Source of the DNA: a virus
IMG/VR virus record: IMGVR_UViG_3300045999_005924
Span: 1 to 28,559 of that record
DNA: 28,559 nucleotides
Strand: one strand, 5' to 3'
The notes below the pieces were generated by a model, which saw only the letters and a program-made list of their open reading frames with translations, was not told where the DNA came from and searched no databases. Position 1 is the stretch's first letter. Every line of letters begins with the position of its first letter. This document shows, piece after piece, positions 13,685 through 19,580 of this stretch. The translations under genes and the position numbers were made by a program.

Positions 13685-13840
13685 ATGATGAAAAGTGAAG
13701 AAGAAAAGCGTATCGAAGAGTATAACCGATTCATGGATGAATGGGAAAAGCGTCCTAAGAATCGTGATCTGTATGGCAATAATTGCTATCGCCCCGATGA
13801 GGTGGCGTTAACTGATGAAGAGTATGAGATGTTTGGCTAG
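13685..13840 (+). CDS. Unknown 51-residue acidic protein
   Basis: Two successive ATGs (13685, 13688) follow GAGAAAGAGAGCGA; the second has better spacing. It reads MMKSEEEKRIEEYNRFMDEW, then a middle ending NNCYRPDEVALTDEEYEMFG. A charged helix and an acidic tail. First of two genes in its unit. Not recognised. Confidence 0.6.
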   Translation: MMKSEEEKRIEEYNRFMDEWEKRPKNRDLYGNNCYRPDEVALTDEEYEMFG

Positions 13841-13850
13841 GAGTATAAAA

Positions 13851-14072
13851 ATGAGAAAGCTAACTCAGAGAGAAGTTGACGATCTAGAATTTGATGCTGG
13901 ACTTATGGGTTTTCGAGTGGTCTACATTCCGAAACCTCTCGACTGGAATCATTTCGTTCTGTATTATCTTCAACCAGAATTGACCTATGTTGGTCACTAT
14001 CGTGGTTTGAATGAAGTCAAAATGGGTATGCAAAAACACTACAGACCAGTAGAAACTAGGCTTGACAGCTAA
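13851..14072 (+). CDS. Unknown 73-residue protein
   Basis: It starts MRKLTQREVDDLEFDAGLMG, with GGAG 7 bases before. Alpha/beta pattern: a helix with a TQREVDDL cap, then strands FRVVYIP and FVLYYLQPELTYVG and a final helix. The last codons contain the -35 box of the next promoter (TTGACA encodes part of LDS). Function unknown. Confidence 0.68.
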   Translation: MRKLTQREVDDLEFDAGLMGFRVVYIPKPLDWNHFVLYYLQPELTYVGHYRGLNEVKMGMQKHYRPVETRLDS

Positions 14073-14089
14073 GATTTTTGTGATAGAAT
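14062..14089 (+). promoter_or_regulatory. Sigma-70-type promoter inside a gene end
   Basis: TTGACA, a 16-base spacer and TAGAAT, followed by GTCGATATAAGAAG. The -35 lies in the last codons of the 73-residue gene. Confidence 0.75.
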
Positions 14090-14117
14090 GTCGATATAAG
14101 AAGAAGAGAAAAAGAGA

Positions 14118-14261
14118 ATGAAAACGAAAAAGAAAGTATTGACAGCACACCAGAAAGCAGTTATGCTTATGGATCGTGAGACGAATCGTGCAGTGAATCG
14201 TGTGAAGATGTTGGAACAGTTGTATCTTGAAACCATGAAAGCAAAGGAACTTGTTAAATGA
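14118..14261 (+). CDS. Unknown 47-residue basic helical protein
   Basis: It starts MKTKKKVLTAHQKAVMLMDR, continuing with a basic amphipathic helix to the end (LEQLYLETMKAKELVK). The leader AAGAAGAGAAAAAGAGA is purine-only. The stop overlaps the next start (ATGA). Could bind nucleic acid; not recognised. Confidence 0.6.
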   Translation: MKTKKKVLTAHQKAVMLMDRETNRAVNRVKMLEQLYLETMKAKELVK

Positions 14262-14488
14262 AGTGCGTTGTTACCCATACGGATACTTTTGGTGGCGAAG
14301 CTAACTATGGTTGGGTGAATCGATATGAGTTCATCCCAAAAAAGAATGCTTCTCAGCGTAGCGTTGTTCGTAAGGCTAAGGCTCTTGCTGGTATGACAGC
14401 TGTCAAGGCTGACACTCATGATTATGGTGATGGCTATACTGTGAAGCCTCGCGGATATTCTCAAATCATCTTTGTTGATTTTGAGTAA
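14258..14488 (+). CDS. Unknown 76-residue protein
   Basis: It starts MKCVVTHTDTFGGEANYGWV and is coupled to the previous gene. The style of the sequence (FGGEANYGWVNRY, then VVRKAKALAGMTAVKA) is close to small phage proteins carried by many actinobacterial and cyanobacterial phages, with a strand-helix-strand core. No function known to me. Confidence 0.7.
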   Translation: MKCVVTHTDTFGGEANYGWVNRYEFIPKKNASQRSVVRKAKALAGMTAVKADTHDYGDGYTVKPRGYSQIIFVDFE

Positions 14489-14504
14489 ACATTCTCCTAT
14501 CCTC

Positions 14505-14595
14505 TCGTCGTAAACCCTTTGTGTTCAAGCACTTAGGGCCGACGGGGCGGGCCGGGTTTGTTGTAAGTCCTTATCTGCCAACACTTTACGAGAAT
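14505..14595 (+). repeat. Two-hairpin intergenic element, copy 7
   Basis: CCCTTTGTGT, TCAA loop, GCACTTAGGG forms hairpin 1: its G-U pair relative to copy 6 keeps the stem. Core GACGGGGCGGGCCGG, then GTAAGTCCTTAT and ACTTTACGAG. Confidence 0.8.
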
Positions 14596-14613
14596 CCTTA
14601 CAATCTCGTAAGA
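14596..14613 (+). repeat. 18-base pre-promoter hairpin, copy 7
   Basis: CCTTACAATCTCGTAAGA. The loop is changed but the CTTAC/GTAAG stem is retained. Confidence 0.65.
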
Positions 14614-14627
14614 TTCAAGTTTACCCC

Positions 14628-14656
14628 TTGCAATAGACGATAATAGATAGTAGAAT
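14628..14656 (+). promoter_or_regulatory. Sigma-70-type promoter
   Basis: TTGCAA, a 17-base spacer with ACGATAATAGATAG, and TAGAAT. Confidence 0.8.
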
Positions 14657-14686
14657 ACGATATAGAAGAAAGGCAAGGGTAAAGAC

Positions 14687-14950
14687 ATGAGTCCCGATGG
14701 AACATATAACGGTTATGCGAACTACCAAACATGGAATGTTTGCTTGTGGATTAGCAATGATGAAATGTTGAATGGTCTGGCTGATCAGTGCATCTCTTAC
14801 GATCATTTCAAGCTTTTGCTTCGTGATGTTTTTGAGACTCATCCTGTGCGATATGAAACGCCCGATGGAGTCTCTTGGAATGATAGCGGTATCAACCTTG
14901 CGGAAATGAAAGAGTATTGGGAAGAAAATTTTTCTAAAGTTCCCGCTTGA
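14687..14950 (+). CDS. DUF7249-like small phage protein
   Basis: An 87-residue protein starting MSPDGTYNGYANYQTWNVCL, then WISNDEMLNGLADQC. The NGxxNYxTWNVxLWIxND signature is a well-conserved start of small phage proteins that I believe correspond to DUF7249; their function is unknown. The rest is helical, ending VSWNDSGINLAEMKEYWEEN. AAGGGTAAAGAC precedes the ATG. Its stop codon overlaps the next promoter's -35. Confidence 0.75.
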   Translation: MSPDGTYNGYANYQTWNVCLWISNDEMLNGLADQCISYDHFKLLLRDVFETHPVRYETPDGVSWNDSGINLAEMKEYWEENFSKVPA

Positions 14951-14975
14951 CAAATGACGATAATTAGTGTAGACT
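14947..14975 (+). promoter_or_regulatory. Sigma-70-type promoter
   Basis: TTGACA, a 17-base spacer with ACGATAATTAGTG, and TAGACT. The -35 begins at the stop codon of the preceding gene. Confidence 0.75.
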
Positions 14976-15020
14976 TGGCGTATGAATGGTGTGATTGGTT
15001 TTCTAACTGAAAGGGTTCTT

Positions 15021-15434
15021 ATGAACGATGTAGTTTTGTTTGGTTCGATTCTTGCGGCTGTTGCCGCTGCTGTTGTGGGTTTCGTCTTCTATTCGGTCTA
15101 CGGTGGATCGAAGGCTAGCTTGGCGAATGCTCAAGAGGGTCAGGTTTTCAATTTTGAATATGAACAGCCTTTGCATGGGGAACCGAAGCGTTTCCTTGCT
15201 AAGGTGATTGAGCCTGTCTATACTCTGAGCGATTCATCTATCAAGGCTTTGAATCGCCGTAGTCGATATCGTAAGAATGACCCTGTGTTTCAGCGTACTA
15301 ACCATCTGGTGACTTGCCAGACTCCTGACGGTAAGATTCGACAGTTCTATGCTGAGAGAGTGAAGAATTGCCGAAAGCCGTTGCTTGCTGGTGCTCTGTT
15401 CAAGAGCGGTGTGTCCAACCTGTTTGTGTTCTAA
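15021..15434 (+). CDS. Membrane-anchored small protein
   Basis: The start at 15021 follows GAAAGGG; an in-frame ATG at 14982 sits at the expected transcription start and is unlikely. It begins MNDVVLFGSILAAVAAAVVG: residues 4-25 form one transmembrane helix. The soluble part (about 110 residues) is beta-rich and basic, with TPDGKIRQFYAERVKNCRK, a pattern seen in small SH3-like or WYL-like domains. Single-gene unit. Function unknown. Confidence 0.72.
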   Translation: MNDVVLFGSILAAVAAAVVGFVFYSVYGGSKASLANAQEGQVFNFEYEQPLHGEPKRFLAKVIEPVYTLSDSSIKALNRRSRYRKNDPVFQRTNHLVTCQTPDGKIRQFYAERVKNCRKPLLAGALFKSGVSNLFVF

Positions 15435-15467
15435 AAATAGGCAGTCTCTGCCTACTAACTGACCAAC

Positions 15468-15560
15468 CCCTAAGTTGTTGCTACGGCAGCACTTAGGGCG
15501 AGGTCGGCCCGCCACGCGAGTCGTAAGTCTTTATCCCCCAACACTTTACGACAATCTTTT
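15468..15560 (+). repeat. Two-hairpin intergenic element, copy 8
   Basis: Hairpin 1 is CCCTAAGT..ACTTAGGG, eight perfect pairs. Core GTCGGCCCGCCACGCG. Hairpin 2 is GTCGTAAGT with ACTTTACGAC. The best-paired copy. Confidence 0.85.
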
Positions 15561-15579
15561 TTTGCTCAAGTTTTTCCTC

Positions 15580-15608
15580 TTGACAGGCCGATAATAGTAG
15601 TGTAGAAT
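15580..15608 (+). promoter_or_regulatory. Sigma-70-type promoter
   Basis: TTGACA, a 17-base spacer with CCGATAATAGTAGTG, and TAGAAT. Confidence 0.85.
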
Positions 15609-15632
15609 ACAGAGAATCAAAAGGAGAAAAAG

Positions 15633-15896
15633 ATGCTGTTTACGCCATATGCTTTGACTGATTCTGTGACTCGTACTGTGAGTGATGAAAACATGGTTAC
15701 TTTTAGTGGACTTTCCACTGGTGGTCGTGAGTTTTCCATAGTCACGCATCTTGATGATGCCAATCGTTGGATCAATGGAGAGTTGATTCAAGTTGCTTTC
15801 CCATATCTCAATGCTGATCAGCGTGAGGTTTTGAAGACAGGAATCGATAGTCAGAGTTGGGAAGAAATGTTTGCTGGATCGGAGGATGAAGAATGA
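15633..15896 (+). CDS. Unknown 87-residue phage protein
   Basis: It starts MLFTPYALTDSVTRTVSDEN after AAAAGGAGAAAAAG. The middle reads FSGLSTGGREFSIVTHLDDA, then WINGELIQVAFPYLNADQRE, which is a conserved-looking run in small phage proteins of unknown function. Acidic end. The stop overlaps the start of the next gene. Confidence 0.75.
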   Translation: MLFTPYALTDSVTRTVSDENMVTFSGLSTGGREFSIVTHLDDANRWINGELIQVAFPYLNADQREVLKTGIDSQSWEEMFAGSEDEE

Positions 15897-16042
15897 GTAC
15901 CGATACCTATATAGTAATGAAGGGTAATAAGGTGGTAGGCTATGTTCAAGCGTACAGTACCTATCATGCTTTGTGTCAGGCTGAGAAACTTTATGGGAAG
16001 AATTTGCTGATCGAGCGAATCTCTCATAGTTGTCCCACCTAA
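15893..16042 (+). CDS. Unknown 49-residue protein
   Basis: It is coupled by an ATGA overlap; GGAGGATGAAGA lies upstream. It reads MSTDTYIVMKGNKVVGYVQA, then YSTYHALCQAEKLYGKNLLI: two strands and a helix. The pattern (short strand, KxVGYVxA, helix with A..KYG) is common to small phage proteins. The stop lies inside the leader-type motif at 16032. Confidence 0.6.
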   Translation: MSTDTYIVMKGNKVVGYVQAYSTYHALCQAEKLYGKNLLIERISHSCPT

Positions 16043-16087
16043 CCCTAGCGGGTCGGGCTGAGTGGGTATAGTCAGCCAATAGTCGGG
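16032..16087 (+). repeat. AGTCAGCC motif, copy 1
   Basis: CCCACCTAACCC, GCGGGT, GGGCTGAGTGGGTATAGTC, then AGCC. GGCTGA pairs with TCAGCC. Related copies lie at 22591, 25218, 27438 and 27711. Confidence 0.55.
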
Positions 16088-16089
16088 GC

Positions 16090-16118
16090 TTGACAAAGAG
16101 TCTTTAATAGAGTATATT
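16090..16118 (+). promoter_or_regulatory. Sigma-70-type promoter
   Basis: TTGACA-N17-TATATT, without the CGATA spacer motif. Confidence 0.65.
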
Positions 16119-16138
16119 GAGCAGAAAAGGGGAGTTTT

Positions 16139-16342
16139 ATGTTGACAGATGACGAGCGTATGGCTGTTTGTGATTGTGTGGCCGATTTTTCTGTTCGTCT
16201 GTTTAGTGCTGCTAGGGTTGATGAGCGGGCTATACATGATGAGTTGGATATTTTCTTTGAGTTCTTTTGTAGGGCTCTTGAGATTGCCAAGAGTGAAGGT
16301 GCGGTTAGGGTTCGTGAGTCTATTGGGGCTAGTAATAACTAA
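16139..16342 (+). CDS. Unknown 67-residue helical protein
   Basis: It starts MLTDDERMAVCDCVADFSVR after AAAAGGGGAGTTTT. It is almost entirely helical, with Cys at 11 and 13 and a hydrophobic IFFEFFCRALEIA segment, probably an oligomerising helix bundle. Single-gene unit. Not recognised. Confidence 0.65.
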   Translation: MLTDDERMAVCDCVADFSVRLFSAARVDERAIHDELDIFFEFFCRALEIAKSEGAVRVRESIGASNN

Positions 16343-16430
16343 TCGTAAGTCCTTATCCTTAAACAACTTAGGGATAGGGCGGGCGGCCGAACTTGATGTA
16401 AGTGCTTGTGTATCATAGGGTTACGTCAAT
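16343..16430 (+). repeat. Two-hairpin intergenic element, copy 9
   Basis: TCGTAAGTCCTTATCC, AACAACTTAGGGATAG, core GGCGGGCGGCCG, then AACTTGATGTAAGTGCTTGT and GGGTTACGTCAA. The element starts at the stop of the preceding gene. Confidence 0.75.
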
Positions 16431-16464
16431 GCTAAAAAATTTTTGGAATTCCTACAGAAGCCTC

Positions 16465-16493
16465 TTGACAAGTGACGATAATAGATGTATACT
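16465..16493 (+). promoter_or_regulatory. Promoter of the large structured RNA
   Basis: TTGACA, a 17-base spacer with ACGATAATAGATG, and TATACT. There is no open frame behind it; transcription would start near 16500. Confidence 0.8.
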
Positions 16494-16499
16494 TAGCAC

Positions 16500-16981
16500 A
16501 TAAGCAGATGAGGGCCGCTGGCAGAATGATATCAAAGTAGCCACGGTTAAATGGCTGTCGAGTATGGCTCAACCCTATCTGCTTTACAATACAAAACTCG
16601 TGGGTCCATGCCTTGGACTAGGTTGGGTAACTCATTACGATAAGCATCGCATGTCGCGGCAGCGATGATGCTGACGGTGCCGGTTACGCACTGGATAGTA
16701 GTGCCAATCTATGGGGGATCGCGTCCTCACCACGTTATAATACAATCAGTAATCGTTCCCAAGAGCCAGACAGATTGCTTCATGAACAATCTCAGGGAGG
16801 TTTCCGTGGACGGTTTCCACTAGTGTTTACCTGGCCCAAGGGTTAAAAATATCGGGTATTAGTGGAGTATAGAACCGGAGTCGTAAATGGTTCGCTGATT
16901 ACAAACAGGGGTCGGATAGAAACCAAGTTTACTGGCTGGGTTGGATAATGCGTGATACCGGACATTATTCGTAAAACTATC
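16500..16981 (+). ncRNA. Large structured non-coding RNA candidate A
   Basis: About 480 bases without a plausible gene, behind a strong promoter and ending at a tRNA-like sequence. Helices readable by eye: AAGCAGAT (16502-16509) with ATCTGCTT (16577-16584), closing a domain that contains AGCCA/TGGCT; GTCCA/TGGAC near 16604; CATCGC/GCGATG near 16648; GCACT/AGTGC near 16689; AGATTG/CAATCT near 16772; GTGGA/TCCAC near 16806; GAACC/GGTTC near 16872; ATAATG/CATTAT near 16947. It shares three ordered blocks with the RNA near 26300. Its size, lack of coding capacity, phage setting and tRNA neighbours recall GOLLD and ROOL RNAs, but I cannot confirm membership of either family. Confidence 0.7.
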
Positions 16982-16982
16982 G

Positions 16983-17055
16983 CTGGATGTAACTCAAATG
17001 GCAGAGTTCCACACTATATGTGGCGGTGTTGCGGGTTCGAGTCCCGTCATCTGGT
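16983..17055 (+). tRNA. tRNA-like gene, anticodon uncertain
   Basis: 73 bases with a 7-pair acceptor (CTGGATG/CATCTGG, partly G-U), D-arm ACTC/GAGT, and a canonical T-arm GCGGG-TTCGAGT-CCCGT. The anticodon arm is irregular: in the standard register the loop is CTATATG (anticodon ATA) with two mismatched pairs; shifted by one, the loop is ACTATAT (TAT) with C at position 33. It may be a decaying tRNA or the 3' tRNA-like end of RNA A. Confidence 0.6.
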
Positions 17056-17099
17056 AAGTCGATCCATTAACAGCCGGTATAATAATACAAAGGAGAAAG

Positions 17100-17264
17100 A
17101 TGAATAAAAACGAGGCGATAATTAAGGTTCTTAGGGTTTTAAGGAGCCAATCGGCTGCTGTAAATAAACCCAATCGAGAAGAGGCATTGACTTTAGCAGA
17201 AGAGCATGGTATAACTGCTAAGGAGTTGATTGACGCTTGGGTTGAAATTTGTAGGAATATATGA
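17100..17264 (+). CDS. Unknown 54-residue helical protein
   Basis: ATG after AAAGGAGAAAG; a TATAAT at 17078-17083 lacks a good -35, so it may be cotranscribed with the RNA above. It reads MNKNEAIIKVLRVLRSQSAA, then NREEALTLAEEHGI. Helix plus EAL..A..HGI resembles the short DUF2786-type repeat (N..EAL.A..KA...). Overlaps the next gene by 4 bases. First of four coupled genes. Confidence 0.6.
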   Translation: MNKNEAIIKVLRVLRSQSAAVNKPNREEALTLAEEHGITAKELIDAWVEICRNI

Positions 17265-17386
17265 TCTACTTAAATATTAACGAGATCGAACGTTTGGCCG
17301 AAATTGTGGCTGAACTGGTTAAGCTGGATATGTGTGTGATTGCTGAGTTGAAGGGGACTAGGTGGAGTATTGAGGTAACTAAATAA
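17261..17386 (+). CDS. Unknown 41-residue protein
   Basis: It overlaps its neighbours on both sides (ATGA-type and TAATG). It reads MIYLNINEIERLAEIVAELV, then KLDMCVIAELKGTRWSIEVT: one helix and a beta hairpin. No independent ribosome-binding site, so it is probably translated by re-initiation. Confidence 0.5.
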   Translation: MIYLNINEIERLAEIVAELVKLDMCVIAELKGTRWSIEVTK

Positions 17387-17643
17387 TGGAATGGATTAGT
17401 TTTTTTGAACGACAGCCAGAAGACGGACAGGGTATTTGGTATTATGGTGAACATATTGGTGTGTGGGCTGGAGAGTATTCTTATTCTCCGAATGACCCTT
17501 TTAGTCCTCATCTTATATTTTGTCATGAATCTCCCGGTCTGGTTGACCGAATGGATGCTCCGTGGTGGATGCTAGATGATGGAGTGATGAACAGGCCAAT
17601 TAAACCGGCAAAAGATTATCCAGACGATTATCCTAGTGGTTGA
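17386..17643 (+). CDS. DUF551-like protein
   Basis: An 85-residue protein starting MEWISFFERQPEDGQGIWYY, which matches the WISV..RLPEDGQ.VLVY opening of DUF551 proteins, small phage and prophage proteins of unknown function. The C-terminal part with APWWMLDDG corresponds to their THWMPLP end. It overlaps the preceding stop by 1 base. Confidence 0.7.
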   Translation: MEWISFFERQPEDGQGIWYYGEHIGVWAGEYSYSPNDPFSPHLIFCHESPGLVDRMDAPWWMLDDGVMNRPIKPAKDYPDDYPSG

Positions 17644-17647
17644 GATT

Positions 17648-17785
17648 ATGAAAACTTTTAGTGATATGTGTGATTGTGGCAACTGTAATGAAAGTATGTA
17701 TACTGTTGATAAGTATGGTCTTGTTTGGAGTTTATGCGGAGATTGTGGTTGGTGGTACATAAGTTACCGCTACATAACGACTTAG
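17648..17785 (+). CDS. Zinc-ribbon peptide running into a repeat element
   Basis: A 45-residue frame starting MKTFSDMCDCGNCNESMYTV and ending KYGLVWSLCGDCGWWYISYR then YITT. CDCGNC and LCGDCG form two Cys pairs (Cys8/10/13 and Cys31/34), a zinc-ribbon pattern. The last seven or so codons and the TAG stop come from the two-hairpin element, suggesting the element inserted at, and replaced, the original gene end. Confidence 0.6.
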   Translation: MKTFSDMCDCGNCNESMYTVDKYGLVWSLCGDCGWWYISYRYITT

Positions 17786-17850
17786 AGCAAATCGGGCGGG
17801 CCGGTTTCGACGTAAGTCCTTACCACTAAAGACTTTACGATTAGCAATAT
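17763..17850 (+). repeat. Two-hairpin intergenic element, copy 10
   Basis: TTACCGCTACATAACGACTT then AGAGC, core CGGGCGGGCCGG, then TTTCGACGTAAGTCCTTACC and AGACTTTACG; hairpin 2 is CGTAAGTC/GACTTTACG. It overlaps the zinc-ribbon gene end. Confidence 0.8.
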
Positions 17851-17867
17851 TTTTTCAAGATTCCCTC

Positions 17868-17896
17868 TTGACTTGTCGATAATAGTAGTGTAAGAT
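17868..17896 (+). promoter_or_regulatory. Sigma-70-type promoter
   Basis: TTGACT, a 17-base spacer with TCGATAATAGTAGTG, and TAAGAT. Confidence 0.75.
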
Positions 17897-17917
17897 ACTA
17901 GCAACACGAAAGGGAAA

Positions 17918-18163
17918 ATGATGACTGTTGCTGAATTGATCGAAGAACTGAACAAGCTGCCCCAAGATATGCTTGTGCTTGTGCCGGGTTATGAGGGTGG
18001 ATACGACAATATCGAAGTTCAGAGGAATGGGGCTGTTGTTCTGGACGATAATTGGGATGGACAAGAAAAGTTTTATTGGTATAATGGGCGACACGCCTCA
18101 TACTACAAGGATATGGAAGGCGACGAGCCTACGTCATGCGTTGTTATCGGGAGAGGTAAATGA
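17918..18163 (+). CDS. Small phage protein (VAELIEEL..PGYEGGYD type)
   Basis: An 81-residue protein, or 80 from the second ATG. It begins MMTVAELIEELNKLPQDMLV, then LVPGYEGGYDNIE. This helix followed by L.V.GYEGGY is a common small phage/cyanobacterial protein pattern of unknown function. ATGA overlap with the next gene. AAAGGGAAA precedes the start. Confidence 0.75.
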   Translation: MMTVAELIEELNKLPQDMLVLVPGYEGGYDNIEVQRNGAVVLDDNWDGQEKFYWYNGRHASYYKDMEGDEPTSCVVIGRGK

Positions 18164-18669
18164 AAACGGTCGAAAAACACGCCGAAGTACGATTCCATCT
18201 GCTCAATGGGCAGAATTATCGGAAGTGGCAAGTAAATATTATGCAGGGTAAGAAAAGGGTTGACCAATTTTATGTAGATCCTACAGAATACCAGTTAGAG
18301 ATGCGTGGTTGCAAGCTGGTAAACAAAGTAGCTAGGGCGAAATGGGTCAACAAGAAACAGAAAAAGAATGTGAGTGGATGGGTTCAGTGTGAAGAAGTTA
18401 TGCTTCGCAAGGATTTTTATCCATCTTTGCCTATTGACAATCTTGAGAAGTTGTATTATAATCCCATTCGTGATGTTCACTGGCGACGAGAGAGTGATGG
18501 TGGTGAATTTGTTTGGGATAACAGTGAGTATGACACCTTAGTTACCGATGGGCGACAGGTTCATATTCTGGAAGAACGTAACGGAAATTTTGACGGTATT
18601 TACGAGATAGACCCTAAGTATACAGAAAGTTTTGGAATTTATGATCAAAATCGAACTGAGCGTGCGTGA
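18160..18669 (+). CDS. Conserved-looking 169-residue phage protein
   Basis: It starts MKTVEKHAEVRFHLLNGQNY after GGGAGAGGTAA. Beta-rich N-terminal half (FHLLNGQNYRKWQVNIM, FYVDPTEYQLEMRGCKLVN), then GWVQCEEVMLR and an acidic C-terminal half with HWRRESDGGEF. The FHL.GG..Y..WQ.....Y.DP..Y.L.M.GCKL pattern is one I associate with proteins of many phages and cyanobacteria, function unknown. The next gene starts within its last 29 bases. Confidence 0.75.
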   Translation: MKTVEKHAEVRFHLLNGQNYRKWQVNIMQGKKRVDQFYVDPTEYQLEMRGCKLVNKVARAKWVNKKQKKNVSGWVQCEEVMLRKDFYPSLPIDNLEKLYYNPIRDVHWRRESDGGEFVWDNSEYDTLVTDGRQVHILEERNGNFDGIYEIDPKYTESFGIYDQNRTERA

Positions 18670-19015
18670 GTCCCTGAACATGATTGCAAACGGTTGCAGT
18701 CTTGATATGTTCGACAAGATTGTGTGTGCGTTGGAAGTGGCACTGGGTGTGAACCAGCGTCGTATGGTAACGATTACCGGAGGTCTGACTCTGGACAATC
18801 GTATCCATTCCATCAAGGCTATTCGGCTTCATACCGGATGGGGCTTGAAGGAAGCCAAGGATTGGAGTGACTATCTGGTTGGTGGCTGGCATTACGACAA
18901 GTTCGTTCCTGCCAAGTCCGGGGCCAAGCAGAGTATCACTCTGAAAACACCCGAAGCGGCAGAGGCACTGCTGCGTGATCTGGTGGGTTTGGGTTGTGAG
19001 GGTTATCTCTCATGA
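18641..19015 (+). CDS. Ribosomal protein L7/L12 C-terminal-like protein
   Basis: A 124-residue protein. Residues 55-82 (IHSIKAIRLHTGWGLKEAKD) match the KI.VIK.IR..TGLGLKEAKDLV signature of the L7/L12 C-terminal domain, the factor-binding part of the ribosomal stalk, and residues 98-123 (SITLKTPEAAEALLRDLVGL then GCEGYL) match its last helix and strand. It lacks the L7/L12 N-terminal dimerisation region; the first 50 residues are a different helical segment. It may bind translation factors or dock on the ribosome; that is inference. Confidence 0.75.
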   Translation: MIKIELSVRESLNMIANGCSLDMFDKIVCALEVALGVNQRRMVTITGGLTLDNRIHSIKAIRLHTGWGLKEAKDWSDYLVGGWHYDKFVPAKSGAKQSITLKTPEAAEALLRDLVGLGCEGYLS

Positions 19016-19016
19016 C

Positions 19017-19100
19017 CTAAAGCCTTGTCCCTAAAGAACTTAGGACGAGGCGGGGCGGCCGAATTTGACGTAAGTCCTTGCTACCAAACAGCTTAGGACA
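19017..19100 (+). repeat. Two-hairpin intergenic element, copy 11
   Basis: CTAAAGCCTTGTCCCTAAAG, AACTTAGGACGAGG, core CGGGGCGGCCG, AATTTGACGTAAGTCCTTG, and a second CAGCTTAGGAC. Confidence 0.75.
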
Positions 19101-19136
19101 AAATCAAAAATCTTTGAGAGACACTCAAGTTCGCCC

Positions 19137-19165
19137 TTGACAATGACGATACTATACTGTAGAAT
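19137..19165 (+). promoter_or_regulatory. Upstream tandem promoter
   Basis: TTGACA, a 17-base spacer with ACGATACTATACTG, and TAGAAT. It would give a leader of about 130 bases. Confidence 0.8.
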
Positions 19166-19225
19166 GAGAGTATCACAAGTCAAGACTCCTCGATGATGCC
19201 AACAAGAAAAACCATCACGACGGAC

Positions 19226-19254
19226 TTGACAAGTGGGTAACAGTAACGTATACT
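19226..19254 (+). promoter_or_regulatory. Downstream tandem promoter
   Basis: TTGACA-N17-TATACT, 89 bases after the first. Its GACTTG/CTTGAC bases can pair with CAAGTCAAG in the leader made from the first promoter. Confidence 0.65.
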
Positions 19255-19300
19255 GGTACTAGAACGATTTGGAAACTATAACAATTTTGGAGAAGATAAG

Positions 19301-19558
19301 ATGAAGAAGTTTACTTTTGCTGTTGACGTTGTGGCTGATGAGCTTGATCGTGATTCTGTGGTTGATTCGATTCGTGATTGCCTGAGTACCAGCCTTCCCG
19401 GCGATGTTCATGCTAATGTCAAGGCCGGTGAGGTCAAGGCGTTCAGTGAGCAGGGCTATAAGGTGTGGCGAGCTAGGGTTACGGGTGTTACTGCCGAGCA
19501 GGCCGGTGATGCCCATGATGGTAAGGTAGAAAAGGAAGCTACCGAAGCGGTTGCATGA
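19301..19558 (+). CDS. Unknown 85-residue protein
   Basis: It starts MKKFTFAVDVVADELDRDSV after TTGGAGAAGATAAG. A ferredoxin-like strand-helix-strand pattern (KFTFAVDVVAD, a helix, VHANVKAGEVKAF, VWRARVTGVTA) with an acidic Ala/Glu-rich tail. It is served by two tandem promoters, and its 3' end contains the promoter of the Arg/Asp tRNA unit. Not recognised. Confidence 0.7.
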   Translation: MKKFTFAVDVVADELDRDSVVDSIRDCLSTSLPGDVHANVKAGEVKAFSEQGYKVWRARVTGVTAEQAGDAHDGKVEKEATEAVA

Positions 19559-19579
19559 TCGACCGTAAGGAGTTATAAT
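19551..19579 (+). promoter_or_regulatory. Promoter of the tRNA-Arg/tRNA-Asp unit
   Basis: TTGCAT-N17-TATAAT, with the -35 overlapping the preceding stop codon. The start point falls at the base of a 17-pair hairpin. Confidence 0.65.
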
Positions 19580-19580
19580 G

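Noticed and set aside
16500-17055. tmRNA or RNase P RNA
   Set aside because: No tmRNA-type tRNA halves at both ends or tag-coding frame, and no RNase P GAGGAAAGTCC or ACAGAAA core motifs were found.
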